The notes under the pieces: generated by a model
The model's database searches: none
What the model was told of the DNA's origin: nothing
Seen by the model: only the letters and a program-made list of their open reading frames with translations
Shown here: positions 24,639 to 33,889 of the stretch, piece by piece
How positions within the stretch are numbered: the stretch's first letter is position 1
Layout of the letters: each line of letters opens with the position of its first letter
NCBI RefSeq assembly: GCF_022012295.1
Contig: NZ_JAKLTN010000001.1
Span: 1,302,001-1,366,000, forward strand
Direction of reading: 5' to 3'
From: Dechloromonas hankyongensis
GTDB taxonomy: Bacteria; Pseudomonadota; Gammaproteobacteria; Burkholderiales; Rhodocyclaceae
DNA length: 64,000 nucleotides
Translations under genes and position numbers: made by a program

Positions 24639-25105
24639 ACCGTACCGTTCTCGACCTGTGGGTCGGATTTTTCGTCGCCGCCGGCATTGCCGCCATCATG
24701 TTTCTGGCGCTCAAGGTGGGCAACCTTTCGTCGGCGCACCTGTCCGAGACGTATGTGCTGCAAGCCAAGTTTGATAACATTGGTGGCCTCAAGGTACGGG
24801 GGCCGGTGAAAAGCGCCGGTGTGGTGGTCGGTCGGATTACCGATATCCAGTTCGATGCCAAGACCTACGAGGCCGTGGTCAGCATGTCGATCGACGGCCG
24901 TTATCGTTTCCCGAAAGACACGTTTGCCTCGATCTTCACGGCAGGTCTGCTCGGGGAGCAGTACGTCGGTTTCGATGCGGGTGGCGACGAGAAGATGCTG
25001 CAGGCTGGCGATACAGTCGCCAAGACGCAGTCGGCGGTTGTGCTGGAAAAGTTGATTAGTCAGTTTTTATTTAGCAAAGCAGCAGACGGACAGGACAAGA
25101 AATGA
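24635..25105 (+). CDS. mlaD: Phospholipid transporter substrate-binding protein MlaD
   Basis: A 156-residue MCE-domain protein. One N-terminal membrane anchor (about 8-27) is followed by a single MCE domain with AKFDNIGGLKVRGPVKSAGV and the stretch TAGLLGEQYVGFDAGG. It forms the hexameric periplasmic ring through which lipids pass. A short polar C-terminal tail follows the hydrophobic pore-lining helix VLEKLISQFLFS. Overlaps its neighbours by 4 bp on both sides. Confidence 0.93.
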   Translation: MNRTVLDLWVGFFVAAGIAAIMFLALKVGNLSSAHLSETYVLQAKFDNIGGLKVRGPVKSAGVVVGRITDIQFDAKTYEAVVSMSIDGRYRFPKDTFASIFTAGLLGEQYVGFDAGGDEKMLQAGDTVAKTQSAVVLEKLISQFLFSKAADGQDKK

Positions 25106-25827
25106 CGAAAAGTCTCGGCTTATCTCCGATGCGCAAAGGATATCGCTGGGCCCTCCGCGGGCTCGTGGCTCTCGCTTGTGCCGGCCAAGTGCTGGCCGAA
25201 GAGAATTCGCAGGATCCCTACGAGGGTTTCAACCGCTCGATGTTCGCGGTCAATGAAGCCATCGACAAATATGCCGCCAAGCCGGTCGCGCAGGTTTATG
25301 ACAATGCCGTGCCGCTGCCGGTCAAGGCCGGTGTCGGCAATTTCTTCGGCAACGTCGGCGACCTGTGGATAGGCGTCAATAGCGCGCTGCAGGGCAAGTT
25401 CAGCGATGCCGGCGTCGATATCGGCCGCCTGCTGATCAACTCGACCGTCGGCATTTTCGGCTTGTTCGATGTGGCTAGCGAACTGGGCCTCGAAAAGCAT
25501 GACGAAGATTTCGGCCAGACCCTGGCGGTGTGGGGTGTCGGCAGTGGCGGCTACCTGTTCTGGCCGGTCATCGGGCCGCGCAACGTGCGCGATACGGCAG
25601 GCTTTGGTGTCGATTCCTTTGTCGATCCGGTGTGGCGGGTGGAGCGTGTTTCGGTACGCAATAGCATGGTCGCCCTGCGCTTCGTCGATGTTCGCGCCAG
25701 CCTGTTGCCGGCCGACAAGGTGGTCGAAGAGGCCGCGCTCGACAAGTATGCCTATATCCGCGACGCTTACCAGCAGCGCCGTCGCAACCAGATTTTCGAT
25801 GGCCGCCCGCCGCGGCTGGATGATTGA
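25102..25827 (+). CDS. mlaA: MlaA (VacJ) family outer-membrane protein
   Basis: MlaA removes phospholipids from the outer leaflet of the outer membrane and hands them to MlaC. The 241-residue protein carries the family signatures DPYEGFNRSMFAVNEAID and LLINSTVGIFGLFDVASELG, and GGYLFWPVIGPRNVRDT. Its signal region (ALRGLVALACAGQVLAEEN) has a cysteine in a poor lipobox (ALAC) and also a good signal peptidase I site (VLA before EEN), so it is unclear whether this MlaA is a lipoprotein. In E. coli mlaA is unlinked; here it sits between mlaD and mlaC, as is usual in betaproteobacteria. Confidence 0.92.
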   Translation: MTKSLGLSPMRKGYRWALRGLVALACAGQVLAEENSQDPYEGFNRSMFAVNEAIDKYAAKPVAQVYDNAVPLPVKAGVGNFFGNVGDLWIGVNSALQGKFSDAGVDIGRLLINSTVGIFGLFDVASELGLEKHDEDFGQTLAVWGVGSGGYLFWPVIGPRNVRDTAGFGVDSFVDPVWRVERVSVRNSMVALRFVDVRASLLPADKVVEEAALDKYAYIRDAYQQRRRNQIFDGRPPRLDD

Positions 25828-25845
25828 TCGTTTTTTCTGCCAACA

Positions 25846-26457
25846 ATGAAAAAAATATTCGCCCTGTTTTTTGCCGGATTAGTCTCCACTGCCGTTTTGG
25901 CCGATGAAGCGCCGGATGCGCTGGTGCAGCGCGTGACCGAAGAAGTCCTGGATATCATTCGACACGACAAGGATATTCAGAATGGCAGCACCAACAAAGT
26001 CATCGATCTGGTCGACAAGAAAGTGCTGCCGCATTTCAACTTTCAGCACATGACCGCGCTGGCGCTGGGCAAGGAATGGCGCAAGGCCAACCCGCAACAG
26101 CAGCAGCAATTGACCGGTGAGTTCAAGACCCTGCTGGTGCGCACCTATTCCAACGCGCTGACCAGCTACAAGAATCAGAAGGTCGTCTATAAGCCGGTCA
26201 AGATGGCGCCGGCTGACCTCGACGTGCTGGTGCGTACCGAGGTCCATCAACCGGGCAACAAGCCGGTCCAGCTCGATTACAGCCTGGAAAAGCAGGATAC
26301 GGGCTGGAAGGTTTACGACGTGGTGGTGGCCGGCATCAGTCTGGTGACCAATTACCGCGACCAGTTCGGCCAGGAAGTGCGCAACGGCGGCATCGACGGT
26401 CTGATTGGCTCCATCGCGGCCAAGAACAAGTCCCTGGAAGCGAACCAGAAGAAATGA
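25846..26457 (+). CDS. mlaC: Periplasmic phospholipid-binding protein MlaC
   Basis: A 203-residue exported protein with a signal peptide of 19-20 residues (MKKIFALFFAGLVSTAVLA). The mature domain shows the Tol-Tol-Ttg2D family patterns KVLPHFNFQHMTALALGKEWR and LEKQDTGWKVYDVVVAGISLV, followed by NYRDQF. It shuttles lipid through the periplasm between MlaA and MlaFEDB. The start lies 18 bp after the mlaA stop, and the end overlaps mlaB by 4 bp. Confidence 0.93.
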   Translation: MKKIFALFFAGLVSTAVLADEAPDALVQRVTEEVLDIIRHDKDIQNGSTNKVIDLVDKKVLPHFNFQHMTALALGKEWRKANPQQQQQLTGEFKTLLVRTYSNALTSYKNQKVVYKPVKMAPADLDVLVRTEVHQPGNKPVQLDYSLEKQDTGWKVYDVVVAGISLVTNYRDQFGQEVRNGGIDGLIGSIAAKNKSLEANQKK

Positions 26458-26735
26458 TCGAACGACAGGAAGGGCGCCTGCTGGTCAAGGCGCCCCTGAC
26501 CATGGCCAATGCCGGCGGCCTGCTCGACGCAGGCCGTTCTGCTTTGCAGGCGGGCGAGGTGGTCTTCGATTTTTCGGCGGTGGACGAGGCCGACTCGTCG
26601 GCCATCGCGGTGATGCTCGGCTGGTTGCGGGCAGCCGGTGCAGCCGGCGCGCACGTCAAATTTGCCCATATTCCAGCCGGGGTGCGTTCGCTGGCCGAAC
26701 TGTACGGTGTTGCCGATCTCCTGCCCCTGGCTTGA
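26454..26735 (+). CDS. mlaB: STAS-domain protein MlaB
   Basis: A 93-residue stand-alone STAS domain that binds MlaF and stimulates the transporter. The core is VVFDFSAVDEADSSAIAVML, where the DSSAI stretch is the STAS helix-capping motif, with Ser at the position phosphorylated in anti-sigma antagonists. The ATG overlaps the mlaC stop (ATGA). Confidence 0.88.
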   Translation: MIERQEGRLLVKAPLTMANAGGLLDAGRSALQAGEVVFDFSAVDEADSSAIAVMLGWLRAAGAAGAHVKFAHIPAGVRSLAELYGVADLLPLA

Positions 26736-26746
26736 AGGGCAAATCA

Positions 26747-27466
26747 ATGGTTGCTGCTGTATCCATCGTTGACGTCGTCAAGCATTTCGGTTCATTGCAG
26801 GCCTTGGCCGGGGTGTCGCTCGAGATCGGGCAAGGCGAGTTCTTCGGCTTGCTGGGGCCAAATGGAGCGGGCAAGACGACATTGATTTCATCGCTGGCCG
26901 GGCTGGTCCGTCCCGATTCGGGGGTGATCAGCGTCATGGGTCACGATGTGATCCGCGACTTTCGCGAGGCGCGCCGCTTGCTAGGCGTCGTGCCGCAGGA
27001 ACTGGTGTTCGACCCCTTCTTCAACGTGCGGGAAACCCTGCGCATCCAGTCCGGCTACTTCGGCATCCGCAAGAACGACGACTGGATCGACGAAATCCTC
27101 GAGAACCTCGACCTGACCAGCAAGGCCGACGTCAATATGCGCCGCCTGTCGGGCGGCATGAAGCGTCGGGTGCTGGTCGCCCAGGCGCTGGTGCACAAGC
27201 CGCCGGTCATCGTACTCGACGAACCGACGGCCGGCGTCGACGTCGAATTGCGCCAAGGCTTGTGGCAGTTCATCCGCCGCCTGAACGGCGAGGGCCATAC
27301 CATCATCCTGACCACGCATTACCTCGAAGAAGCCGAAGCACTGTGCAACCGCATCGCGCTGATGAAGCAGGGCCGGGTCGTGGCGCTGGATACGACGGCC
27401 AATCTGATGGCGGCCCATCCGGGCGCATCGCTGGAAGAGGTTTTCGTGCGGACACTGAAGTCATGA
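26747..27466 (+). CDS. ABC-2 type transporter ATP-binding protein (YadG-like)
   Basis: A 239-residue ATPase with Walker A GPNGAGKTT (about 39-47), signature LSGGMKRR, Walker B VIVLDEPTAGVD and the His switch in LTTHYLEEAEAL. It pairs with the ABC-2 permease encoded next (4-bp overlap). The family exports drugs, polysaccharides or lipids; the substrate is not known. It is the usual companion of the mla operon in betaproteobacteria. The ATG at 26747 lies 11 bp after mlaB. Confidence 0.9.
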   Translation: MVAAVSIVDVVKHFGSLQALAGVSLEIGQGEFFGLLGPNGAGKTTLISSLAGLVRPDSGVISVMGHDVIRDFREARRLLGVVPQELVFDPFFNVRETLRIQSGYFGIRKNDDWIDEILENLDLTSKADVNMRRLSGGMKRRVLVAQALVHKPPVIVLDEPTAGVDVELRQGLWQFIRRLNGEGHTIILTTHYLEEAEALCNRIALMKQGRVVALDTTANLMAAHPGASLEEVFVRTLKS

Positions 27467-28215
27467 TCGGTTTCCTGACCCTGCTCGAAAAGGAGTTCCT
27501 GCGCTTCTGGAAGGTGGCTTTCCAGACGGTCGCTGCGCCGGTGCTGACGGCGCTACTCTATCTTTTGATCTTCGGCCATGTCCTCGACGACCACGTCACG
27601 GTGCATGGCGTGCGCTACACCAGTTTCCTGATTCCTGGCCTGGTCATGATGCAGGTGTTGCAGAATGCCTTCGCCAATTCCTCGTCCAGCCTGATCCAGG
27701 CCAAGATCACCGGCTCCATCGTTTTCGTGCTGCTGCCGCCCATCCCGTACAGCGCCTTTTTTGCGGCCTATGTGCTGGCTGCCATGCTGCGCGGCCTGAT
27801 GGTCGGGCTGGGGGTTCTGCTGGCCACCGTCTGGTTCGTCGAACTGAAAGTGGTGGCGCCGCTCTGGATCGTCGCGTTTTCCGTGCTCGGCGGCGCCTTG
27901 TTCGGTGCCCTCGGCATGATTGCCGGCATCTGGTCGGAAAAGTTCGACCAGTTGGCCTCCTTCCAGAATTTCCTGATCATGCCGCTGACCATGTTGTCCG
28001 GCGTTTTCTACTCCATTTACACCTTGCCCGCGTTTTGGCAGCGCGTGTCGCATTACAATCCTGTTTTTTACATGATCGACGGCTTCAGATATGGCTTTTT
28101 CGGCGTCTCCGACGTGGCGCCGGAAACCAGTCTGCTAGTCGTCGTCACCTGCTTCGCAGCAGTGTCCTGGGGGACGCTTGGCCTGCTGAAGCGGGGCTGG
28201 AAGCTAAGAGCCTGA
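27463..28215 (+). CDS. ABC-2 type transporter permease (YadH-like)
   Basis: A 250-residue membrane protein with six hydrophobic segments and the ABC-2 signature near the C-terminus (LIMPLTMLSGVFYSIYTLP, then HYNPVFYMIDGFRYGFFG). It forms an exporter with the preceding ATPase. ATG at 27463 overlaps the stop of the ATPase gene. Confidence 0.9.
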   Translation: MIGFLTLLEKEFLRFWKVAFQTVAAPVLTALLYLLIFGHVLDDHVTVHGVRYTSFLIPGLVMMQVLQNAFANSSSSLIQAKITGSIVFVLLPPIPYSAFFAAYVLAAMLRGLMVGLGVLLATVWFVELKVVAPLWIVAFSVLGGALFGALGMIAGIWSEKFDQLASFQNFLIMPLTMLSGVFYSIYTLPAFWQRVSHYNPVFYMIDGFRYGFFGVSDVAPETSLLVVVTCFAAVSWGTLGLLKRGWKLRA

Positions 28216-28220
28216 ACACG

Positions 28221-29709
<1,489 letters not shown>

Positions 29710-30018
29710 CACGCCAACTTTCTGCGCAGGCTAATGCCGGCGTTACGCCGTAGCCAAAACTCACCAAACTGTGGGCTTCGGTCAAGCGGGTGCATTGATT
29801 TCTGGAGTGTGTTGGCTGTTGTTTCGTCGCTGAAATTTCGACTTCCGGACTGCGTGTCAACGGAAAGCGAAAAAAATGCTTGGCGTATTCGAAATGCTGC
29901 TACATACTCCGAACTTCGGGATTTCCAGGCAGTGTGTTGTTCCTGCACCGTAATCGGTTTGTCAGCTCCTCGGTCTTGGCTCTCGTAATTTTTTCAATCT
30001 TTTCCAAGGAAGCTACAA
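29710..30018. other. 309-bp intergenic region between murA and cspA
   Basis: Contains a GC-rich palindrome CGGCGT-T-ACGCCG (about 29742-29754), the orphan murA tail (29775-29798) and about 220 bp that become steadily richer in A and T toward cspA. The last part is expected to hold the cspA promoter and its long 5' leader, as is usual for cold-shock genes, but I could not place a convincing -35/-10 pair. AAGGAAG precedes the cspA ATG. I see no protein-coding gene. Confidence 0.6.
29775..29798 (+). repeat. Direct repeat copy 2: orphan duplicate of the murA 3' end
   Basis: GCTTCGGTCAAGCGGGTGCA plus TTGA encodes the same ASVKRVH-stop as the murA end 89 bp upstream, in codons typical of this genome. 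It is not part of any gene here and looks like the original murA terminus, left behind after an insertion or exchange. Confidence 0.8.
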
Positions 30019-30225
30019 ATGGCAACTGGTACCGTCAAGTGGTTCAACGACGCTAAGGGTTTTGGTTTCATCTCTCCGGACGGCGGCGGTGAAGACCTCT
30101 TCGCTCACTTCTCCGCAATTCAAGGCAACGGTTTCAAGACCCTGGTCGAAAACCAGAAGGTCACCTTCGACATCGTTACCGGCCCGAAGGGCAAGCAAGC
30201 CGCGAACATCCAGAAGGCCGACTAA
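30019..30225 (+). CDS. cspA: Cold-shock protein, CspA family
   Basis: A 68-residue OB-fold protein with RNP1 KGFGFI (residues 13-18) and RNP2-type DLFAHF (27-32). The family standard is VFVHF, so the Leu-Phe-Ala variant is slightly unusual but common in betaproteobacteria. It binds single-stranded nucleic acid and acts as RNA chaperone. The gene is monocistronic, with AAGGAAG upstream and a strong terminator downstream. Its position between murA and hisG is not the usual one. Confidence 0.95.
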   Translation: MATGTVKWFNDAKGFGFISPDGGGEDLFAHFSAIQGNGFKTLVENQKVTFDIVTGPKGKQAANIQKAD

Positions 30226-30243
30226 GTCGTCCTGCTGATCGCG

Positions 30244-30269
30244 AAAAGCCCGGCTTGCCGGGCTTTTTT
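30244..30269 (+). terminator. Rho-independent terminator of cspA
   Basis: AAAAGCCCGGC, short TT loop, GCCGGGCTTTTTT: a stem of at least nine base pairs followed by six T residues. Confidence 0.92.
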
Positions 30270-30285
30270 GCGTTTACACCATCGG

Positions 30286-30314
30286 TTGCACATGGCATGG
30301 GCTGCCTCCATAAT
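30286..30314 (+). promoter_or_regulatory. Sigma70-type promoter of the TRAP transporter operon
   Basis: TTGCAC (30286-30291) and CATAAT (30309-30314) are separated by 17 bp. Transcription would begin near 30321, 28 bp before the dctP ATG, which has GAGGAG in front. Confidence 0.6.
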
Positions 30315-30348
30315 CGACGCTTTACCCCATAAGAACGAGGAGATATCG

Positions 30349-31371
30349 ATGTTGCGCAGAACCTTCATCGCCGCTGCCGTGGCCACCACCCTGTTTGGTG
30401 CGGCCAGCGCCCAGGCGCAGACCTATCGTGCCGAGTACCGCCTGTCGACCACGCTGGGTACGGCCTTTACCTGGGGGCAGGCCGGCGAACGCTGGATCGA
30501 GCTGGTCAAGGAAAAGACGCAAGGGCGCATCAACATCAAGCTCTACTCCGGCAATTCGCTGGTTGGCGGCGAACAGACGCGCGAATTCACCGCCATCCGC
30601 CAGGGCGTGATCGACATGTCGATCGGCTCGACCATCAACTGGTCGCCGCAGATCAAGGAGCTGAACCTCTTCTCGCTGCCCTTCCTGATGCCCGACTACA
30701 AGGCGATCGATGTGCTGACCCAGGGCGAAGTCGGCAAGGATTTGTTCGGCGTGCTGGAAAAGCGCGGCGACGTGATCCCGCTGGCCTGGGGCGAGAACGG
30801 CTTCCGCGAAATGTCCAACTCCAAGCGCCCGATTGCCTCGCCGGCTGACATGAAGGGCATGAAGTTCCGCGTCGTCGGTTCGCCGCTGTACAACGAGACC
30901 TTCTCGGCGCTCGGTGCCAATCCGACCCAGATGAGCTGGGCCGATGCCCAGCCGGCGCTGGCTTCCGGCGCCGTCGACGGCCAAGAGAACCCGCTGTCGG
31001 TCTTCGTCGCCGCCAAGCTGTCGACGGTCGGCCAGAAATACCTCACCCTGTGGCACTACGTCGCCGATCCGCTGATTTTTGTGGTGAACAAGCAGGTTTG
31101 GAACAGCTGGACGCCGGCCGACCGCGAGGCCGTACGCCAGGCGGCGCTGCAAGCCGGTCGCGAGAACGTCGAGAAAGCGCGCAAGGGGATTGCCGGCAAC
31201 GACAACGCCGTCCTCAAGCAAATCGAGGCGGCCGGCGTGACCGTCACCCAGCCGACCGCAGCCCAGCGTGATGCCTTCGTGCAGGCCACCCGCCCGGTTT
31301 ACGACAAGTGGTCGAAGACCATCGGGGCCGATCTGGTCAAGAAGGCCGAAGCGGCCATCGCCAAGCGCTGA
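30349..31371 (+). CDS. TRAP transporter solute-binding protein, DctP family
   Basis: A 340-residue periplasmic receptor of a tripartite ATP-independent transporter. The signal peptide (MLRRTFIAAAVATTLFGAASAQA) is cut before QTYRAEY. The family motif DMKGMKFRVVGSPLYNETFSALG contains the arginine that binds the carboxylate of the ligand; PTQMSWADAQPALASGAVDGQENPL is the usual next segment. The ligand is probably an organic acid but cannot be named. A terminator-like hairpin separates it from the membrane genes, which should give more receptor than transporter. Confidence 0.9.
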   Translation: MLRRTFIAAAVATTLFGAASAQAQTYRAEYRLSTTLGTAFTWGQAGERWIELVKEKTQGRINIKLYSGNSLVGGEQTREFTAIRQGVIDMSIGSTINWSPQIKELNLFSLPFLMPDYKAIDVLTQGEVGKDLFGVLEKRGDVIPLAWGENGFREMSNSKRPIASPADMKGMKFRVVGSPLYNETFSALGANPTQMSWADAQPALASGAVDGQENPLSVFVAAKLSTVGQKYLTLWHYVADPLIFVVNKQVWNSWTPADREAVRQAALQAGRENVEKARKGIAGNDNAVLKQIEAAGVTVTQPTAAQRDAFVQATRPVYDKWSKTIGADLVKKAEAAIAKR

Positions 31372-31385
31372 GCCTGTCCCTATCT

Positions 31386-31418
31386 CGCCGCGCCGACGGA
31401 GGTCGGTGCGGCGTTTTT
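31386..31418 (+). terminator. Intra-operon terminator/attenuator between dctP and dctQ
   Basis: CGCCGCGCCGAC, loop GGAG, GTCGGTGCGGCG pairs over 12 bp with a single G-U, then TTTTT. It lies 14 bp after the dctP stop and 14 bp before the dctQ start. Confidence 0.8.
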
Positions 31419-31431
31419 CTGCAAGTGATCC

Positions 31432-31914
31432 ATGTCTGAATCCGACAAAGCCGCCCCGGGCGGCAAGCTGACGCTCGGCGCCGTCGAGCGTTTCCTGATG
31501 GCCGCCTCGATGGGCGTGTTGTGCCTGCTGACCATGGCCAACGTGCTGGTCCGTTATTTCACCGATATTTCCTTTGCCTTCACCGAGGAAATCTCCGTGG
31601 CGCTGCTGGTGGTGATGACGCTGGTCGGGGCGTCGCATGCCTTTGCCAGCAACCACCATATCGCTATCACCTTTTTCGTCGATCGCCGCCCGGCCTGGCA
31701 ACCTGCGGTGCGCCGCTTTGCCGCCTTCTGCTCGCTCATCATGTTCGGCCTGCTTGCCTGGTACGGCGTGCTGATGGCGTGGGATGACTACAGTTTCGAG
31801 GTGACTTCGCCGTCGCTTGGTGTGCCGCAATGGTGGTACACCGTCTGGCTGCCGCTGCTCTCGGTGTTGATCGTGATGCGCCTGCTGGCCGTCTTGTGGC
31901 GAGGAGGCAAGTGA
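31432..31914 (+). CDS. TRAP transporter small membrane subunit, DctQ family
   Basis: A 160-residue protein with four hydrophobic segments and the family pattern MTMANVLVRYFTDISFAFTEEIS-like (LLTMANVLVRYF, then FTEEISVALLVVMTLVGAS). It joins DctM to form the sodium-dependent transporter. Overlaps the dctM start by one base. Confidence 0.88.
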   Translation: MSESDKAAPGGKLTLGAVERFLMAASMGVLCLLTMANVLVRYFTDISFAFTEEISVALLVVMTLVGASHAFASNHHIAITFFVDRRPAWQPAVRRFAAFCSLIMFGLLAWYGVLMAWDDYSFEVTSPSLGVPQWWYTVWLPLLSVLIVMRLLAVLWRGGK

Positions 31915-33194
31915 TGGACTGGATACTCTTTGGCATCTTCATCGTCCTGATGCTGTCCGGCGTGCCGCTGGCGGTGGCCATGGGGCTTGCGGGTGTAACG
32001 GTGGTGGCGATTGCCGATTTCGGCATGCTGTCGCTGCCGACCAACGTCTATACCGGCATTGCCAAATATCCGTTGATGGCCATCCCGGTTTTCGTCATTG
32101 CCGGCCTGATATTCGAAAAGGCCGGCGTGGCGGCCACCATCGTCCGTTTCGCTTCGGCGCTGGTCGGCCAGCGCCGGGGCAGCCTAGCCATCGTCGCCAT
32201 TCTGGTGGCGATGATCCTCGGCGGCATTTCCGGCTCCGGGCCAGCCGATTCGGCGGCGGTCGGTGCGGTGATGCTGCCGTCCATGCTCAAGGCTGGTTAT
32301 CCGCGCTCCTTCACGGCCGGCGTCATTGCTGCCGCCGGGTCGACCGACATCCTGATCCCGCCATCCATCGCCTTCGTCATCTACAGCCTGCTCGTGCCGC
32401 AGGCCTCGGTGCCGGCGCTGTTCGCCGCCGGCATGATCCCCGGCATCCTGTCCGGCCTGACCCTGATCCTGGTCGCCTGGTGGCTGTCGGTGAAACACGG
32501 CTTCGAGGCCGATGTGCAGGAAAAGCGCCCGCCGTTCTGGAAAAGCCTGAAGGAGGCCGGCTGGGGCCTGGCGGCGCCGGTCATCATTCTCGGCGGCATG
32601 CGCAGCGGCCTGTTCACGCCGACCGAGGCGGCGGTGGTCGCTGTATTCTACGGCGTGCTGGTCGGCACGGTGATCTACCGGACGCTGAACTGGAAGGATA
32701 TCTACAACGTGCTGGTCGAGTCGGCCGAGATTTCCTCGGTGATCCTGACCGTGGTCGCCCTGGCCAGCGTTTTCGCCTGGGCGAGCAATACGCTGGGCAC
32801 CTTCGACCATCTGGCGGCCGCCTTGCTCGGCACTGGACTGTCGGAAATCCCGATGCTGCTCAGCATCCAGTTGCTGCTGCTGATCGCCGGCATGTTCCTC
32901 GACGCCATCTCGATCTACTTCATCTTCCTGCCGCTGCTGGTGCCTATCGCCATGCACTTCAACTGGGACCTGGTGTGGTTCGGCGTCATCATCACCATGA
33001 ACATGGCGCTCGGCCAGTTCCATCCGCCGCTCGGCGTGAACCTGATGGTGACCTGCCGGATGGCCGGCGTGTCGATGGAATCGACCGTGCCCTGGGTGTT
33101 GTGGATGGTGGCGGCGATGGCCGGAACGATGTTCCTGGTTACTTTTGTGCCCGATCTGGCGCTCTGGTTGCCGCGTCACCTCGGGTATCTGTAA
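31914..33194 (+). CDS. TRAP transporter large membrane subunit, DctM family
   Basis: A 426-residue permease with eleven to twelve hydrophobic segments. Family motifs include GGISGSGPADSAAVGAVMLP and AAGSTDILIPPSIAFVIYS in the first half and FHPPLGVNLMVTCRMAGVSM in the second. It drives uptake with a sodium gradient. The ATG at 31914 overlaps the dctQ stop (GTGATGG). It is followed after 46 bp by hisG. Confidence 0.92.
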   Translation: MDWILFGIFIVLMLSGVPLAVAMGLAGVTVVAIADFGMLSLPTNVYTGIAKYPLMAIPVFVIAGLIFEKAGVAATIVRFASALVGQRRGSLAIVAILVAMILGGISGSGPADSAAVGAVMLPSMLKAGYPRSFTAGVIAAAGSTDILIPPSIAFVIYSLLVPQASVPALFAAGMIPGILSGLTLILVAWWLSVKHGFEADVQEKRPPFWKSLKEAGWGLAAPVIILGGMRSGLFTPTEAAVVAVFYGVLVGTVIYRTLNWKDIYNVLVESAEISSVILTVVALASVFAWASNTLGTFDHLAAALLGTGLSEIPMLLSIQLLLLIAGMFLDAISIYFIFLPLLVPIAMHFNWDLVWFGVIITMNMALGQFHPPLGVNLMVTCRMAGVSMESTVPWVLWMVAAMAGTMFLVTFVPDLALWLPRHLGYL

Positions 33195-33202
33195 GGGGCT
33201 CT

Positions 33203-33230
33203 GCTAAAATGGCGCTTTCGCCTTTTTAGC
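33203..33230 (+). promoter_or_regulatory. Hairpin just upstream of hisG, with possible extended -10
   Basis: GCTAAAA-T-GGCG, loop CTTT, CGCC-T-TTTTAGC forms an 11-bp stem with one internal mismatch, ending 10 bp before the hisG GTG. TGCTAAAAT at its left edge also fits an extended -10 box. It may end dctM transcripts, start hisG transcription, or both. Confidence 0.45.
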
Positions 33231-33240
33231 AAGCCTGCCC

Positions 33241-33885
33241 GTGACGACCATCACCATCGCCCTGTCCAAGGGCCGCATTTTCGACGAAACCCTGCCGCTG
33301 CTGGCCGCCGCAGGGATCGTGCCGACCGAGAACCCGGAAACCTCCCGCAAGCTGATCATCGAGACCAATCAGCCGAACGTGCGGGTGGTCATCGTCCGCG
33401 CCACCGATGTGCCGACCTATGTCCAGTACGGTGCCGCCGACATCGGCGTGGCCGGCAAGGACGTGCTGATCGAGCACGGCGGCGAGGGCCTCTACGCGCC
33501 GCTCGACCTGAAGATCGCCAAGTGCCGGATGATGGTCGCCGTTCCGGAAGGCTTCGATTACGACAACGCCGTCCGCCAGGGCGCCCGCCTCAAGGTGGCA
33601 TCCAAGTACACCAAGACGGCGCGCGAGCATTTCGCCGCCAAGGGCGTCCATATCGACCTGATCAAGCTCTACGGCTCGATGGAACTGGCGCCGCTGGCTG
33701 GCCTGGCCGACGCCATCGTCGACCTGGTGTCCACCGGCGGCACGCTGAAGGCCAACAAACTGGTCGCCTGCGAGCACATCATGGACATTTCGTCGCGCCT
33801 CGTCGTCAATCAGGCCTCGCTCAAGGTCAAGCGCGAAACCCTGCAACCGATTATCGACGCCTTTGCCCAGGCGGTGGAGAAGTAA
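33241..33885 (+). CDS. hisG: ATP phosphoribosyltransferase, short form HisG(S)
   Basis: First enzyme of histidine synthesis, joining ATP and PRPP. The 214-residue length marks the short form, which lacks the C-terminal regulatory domain and needs HisZ as partner. [15 protein letters not shown] is the N-terminal family motif and [14 protein letters not shown] forms the PRPP loop. Start GTG at 33241. hisZ is not in this window. In related genomes hisG follows murA directly. Confidence 0.95.
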   Translation: MTTITIALSKGRIFDETLPLLAAAGIVPTENPETSRKLIIETNQPNVRVVIVRATDVPTYVQYGAADIGVAGKDVLIEHGGEGLYAPLDLKIAKCRMMVAVPEGFDYDNAVRQGARLKVASKYTKTAREHFAAKGVHIDLIKLYGSMELAPLAGLADAIVDLVSTGGTLKANKLVACEHIMDISSRLVVNQASLKVKRETLQPIIDAFAQAVEK

Positions 33886-33889
33886 GCCC

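Noticed and set aside
26747-27466. LptB for the LPS transport genes at 1382-2562
   Set aside because: This ATPase is coupled by overlap to an ABC-2 permease (YadGH type) and belongs to the mla neighbourhood, not to Lpt.
29710-29774. Integron attC-like site between the two murA tails
   Set aside because: The palindrome CGGCGTTACGCCG and CGCCAAC suggested an attC, but the core boxes do not fit RYYYAAC/GTTRRRY and no integrase is near.
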